Below are positions 6,161-7,066 of a stretch of DNA of 7,066 bases, piece after piece. The stretch's first letter is position 1, and the number at the start of each line of letters is the position of its first letter. The translations under genes and the position numbers were made by a program. The stretch lies in assembly GCA_903867585.1 (NCBI GenBank), contig CAIPRZ010000053.1, positions 1 through 7,066 of the forward strand, given 5' to 3'. The DNA is from an uncultured Chlamydiae bacterium (lineage in GTDB: Bacteria > Chlamydiota > Chlamydiia > Chlamydiales > Rhabdochlamydiaceae). Under the pieces are notes generated by a model. It did not search any database. It was given only the letters and a program-made list of their open reading frames with translations, and had not been told where the DNA came from.

Positions 6161-7066
6161 GGCCTAAATTTTTTAATTTATCAATTAGCATTTTTTCATC
6201 TTCATTAAAGCTGAATCTTACCGCTCCAAGTCCTTGAACTGAAAGTTTATTTAAAGCATTTTTTTGAATAAGAACCTCAGGCGCACTTAAATTCAAGTCA
6301 ATCGATTCATCAATATAAAGTACCCTAGATTGTTTGTCCCCAAAAAGATGGACCCGATCTTCTTCTAAAAAGATATCTGCTTGGTGAGCCTTACCACAAA
6401 TTTTTCTATCTTCTCTAAGATCGTAAAGCTCTACTTGATCTTCAAGCTCTATTTTTATAGGGATAAATTTGTTCATCTGTTGCTTATAAAAAAGTCGGGC
6501 TTTAGATGATTTTATGATTAAATCGTTAGTTTGGCAGGTAATCGATGAGCCTTTATGCGCTCTTAAGACAAGCTGCTGTTTACCTTCATGCAGTTTTAAA
6601 ATACCAGGACATTCTAATTTTTGACCTTGGGGTCCAGTAATATTGATAAGCCCATTCAATAAAGCCTCTTCTACCTGTTTATTAACTCCAAGTTTTATCT
6701 TAAACTGCTTTAAATCGCTTTTTAAACTATAGGCTTCAGAATCAACTAAAGTGGGTTTATCGGATTGAATAATTTGTGTTTTTTCAGAAAATACCACTTC
6801 TTCAGATTTCAATTTTAATACAGATTTAACCCCGCTAATTGGTAAAGACAAAATAGCTTCAACCTGAAGTAGTGAACCATTTTCGCCCTTGAGATCAAAT
6901 TTTCCAGACAAAGCTTTTAAATCAAGATCCTGATCAATCAGCTGGCAAGCATTGTCTTCATTACCGTGAAGCTCAAAAAACTCTTCAGGCTTATAGAAAA
7001 CCTTATCGCAATAAATAGATTGTCCAGTGGGGAAAAAAGCTTTAACAAGCCCTGAGGCTTTTACCG
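6153..7066 (-). CDS. LptC/LptA (OstA)-like lipopolysaccharide transport protein, 5' truncated by window
   Basis: The frame is open from the right window edge to TAG at 6153-6155, about 303 residues; the start is outside the window. A TTG at 6911 is internal and not a start, since the reading continues upstream (for example PEEFFELHGNED). The sequence is alternating beta-strand in character, with repeated short motifs such as KLKSEEVVF, NDLIIKSSKARLFY and KAHQADIFLEEDRVHLFG. This pattern fits the OstA/LptA beta-jellyroll, in which strands stack to shield lipid A during transport. The overlap with lptB supports an Lpt role, as lptC-lptA-lptB clusters are standard. Even the visible part is longer than typical LptA or LptC (under about 200 residues), so it may hold more than one jellyroll unit. 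No signal or membrane anchor is visible; it would be in the missing N-terminus. Confidence 0.75.
   Translation of the reverse strand, partial: VKASGLVKAFFPTGQSIYCDKVFYKPEEFFELHGNEDNACQLIDQDLDLKALSGKFDLKGENGSLLQVEAILSLPISGVKSVLKLKSEEVVFSEKTQIIQSDKPTLVDSEAYSLKSDLKQFKIKLGVNKQVEEALLNGLINITGPQGQKLECPGILKLHEGKQQLVLRAHKGSSITCQTNDLIIKSSKARLFYKQQMNKFIPIKIELEDQVELYDLREDRKICGKAHQADIFLEEDRVHLFGDKQSRVLYIDESIDLNLSAPEVLIQKNALNKLSVQGLGAVRFSFNEDEKMLIDKLKNLGHE

Noticed and set aside
6909..6911. TTG codon as start of the LptC-like gene
   Set aside because: The frame stays open with plausible protein sequence to the window edge, so this is an internal Leu codon.

Overview
The window looks like chromosomal DNA from a Chlamydiae-type bacterium, more likely an environmental (Parachlamydiales-like) lineage than Chlamydia itself. 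The grounds are the AT-rich base composition, a tRNA without encoded CCA, lipopolysaccharide-transport genes, and a gene order (LptC-like, lptB, tRNA-Arg, KH protein, RluD-family synthase, small conserved protein) that resembles, from memory, the lptB/kdsA to sfhB neighbourhood of Chlamydia trachomatis. This assignment is inference: no marker gene in the window proves the phylum.

Left half, + strand (1-2252): the 3' end of a RecX-like gene overlaps a small proline-rich protein gene. An RluD-family pseudouridine synthase follows, its start codon sitting inside a nested inverted repeat that also contains TATAAT sequences. Next comes a secreted, acidic, cysteine-rich protein of unknown function. 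A strong, two-way hairpin terminator (about 2257-2287) closes this half against the converging right half.

Right half, - strand (2286-7066, read right to left): a 5'-truncated LptC/LptA-like gene overlaps lptB by 8 nt; then tRNA-Arg(UCU), then a very large DHH/DHHA2 phosphoesterase of 879 residues starting only 26 nt after the tRNA, then its own hairpin terminator, and finally a KhpA-type KH RNA-binding protein with a strong ribosome binding site. LptB and the LptC-like protein would act together in moving lipopolysaccharide from the inner membrane. The tRNA, RluD-type enzyme and KH protein are translation or RNA functions. The DHH protein is the least ordinary gene: its C-terminal half carries the landmarks of family II pyrophosphatases, but a ~335-residue stretch separates the first metal-binding motif from the DHH motif region, and only its end looks CBS-like.

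There is no sign of CRISPR, insertion sequences or prophage. No stretch above about 110 bases lacks a gene.
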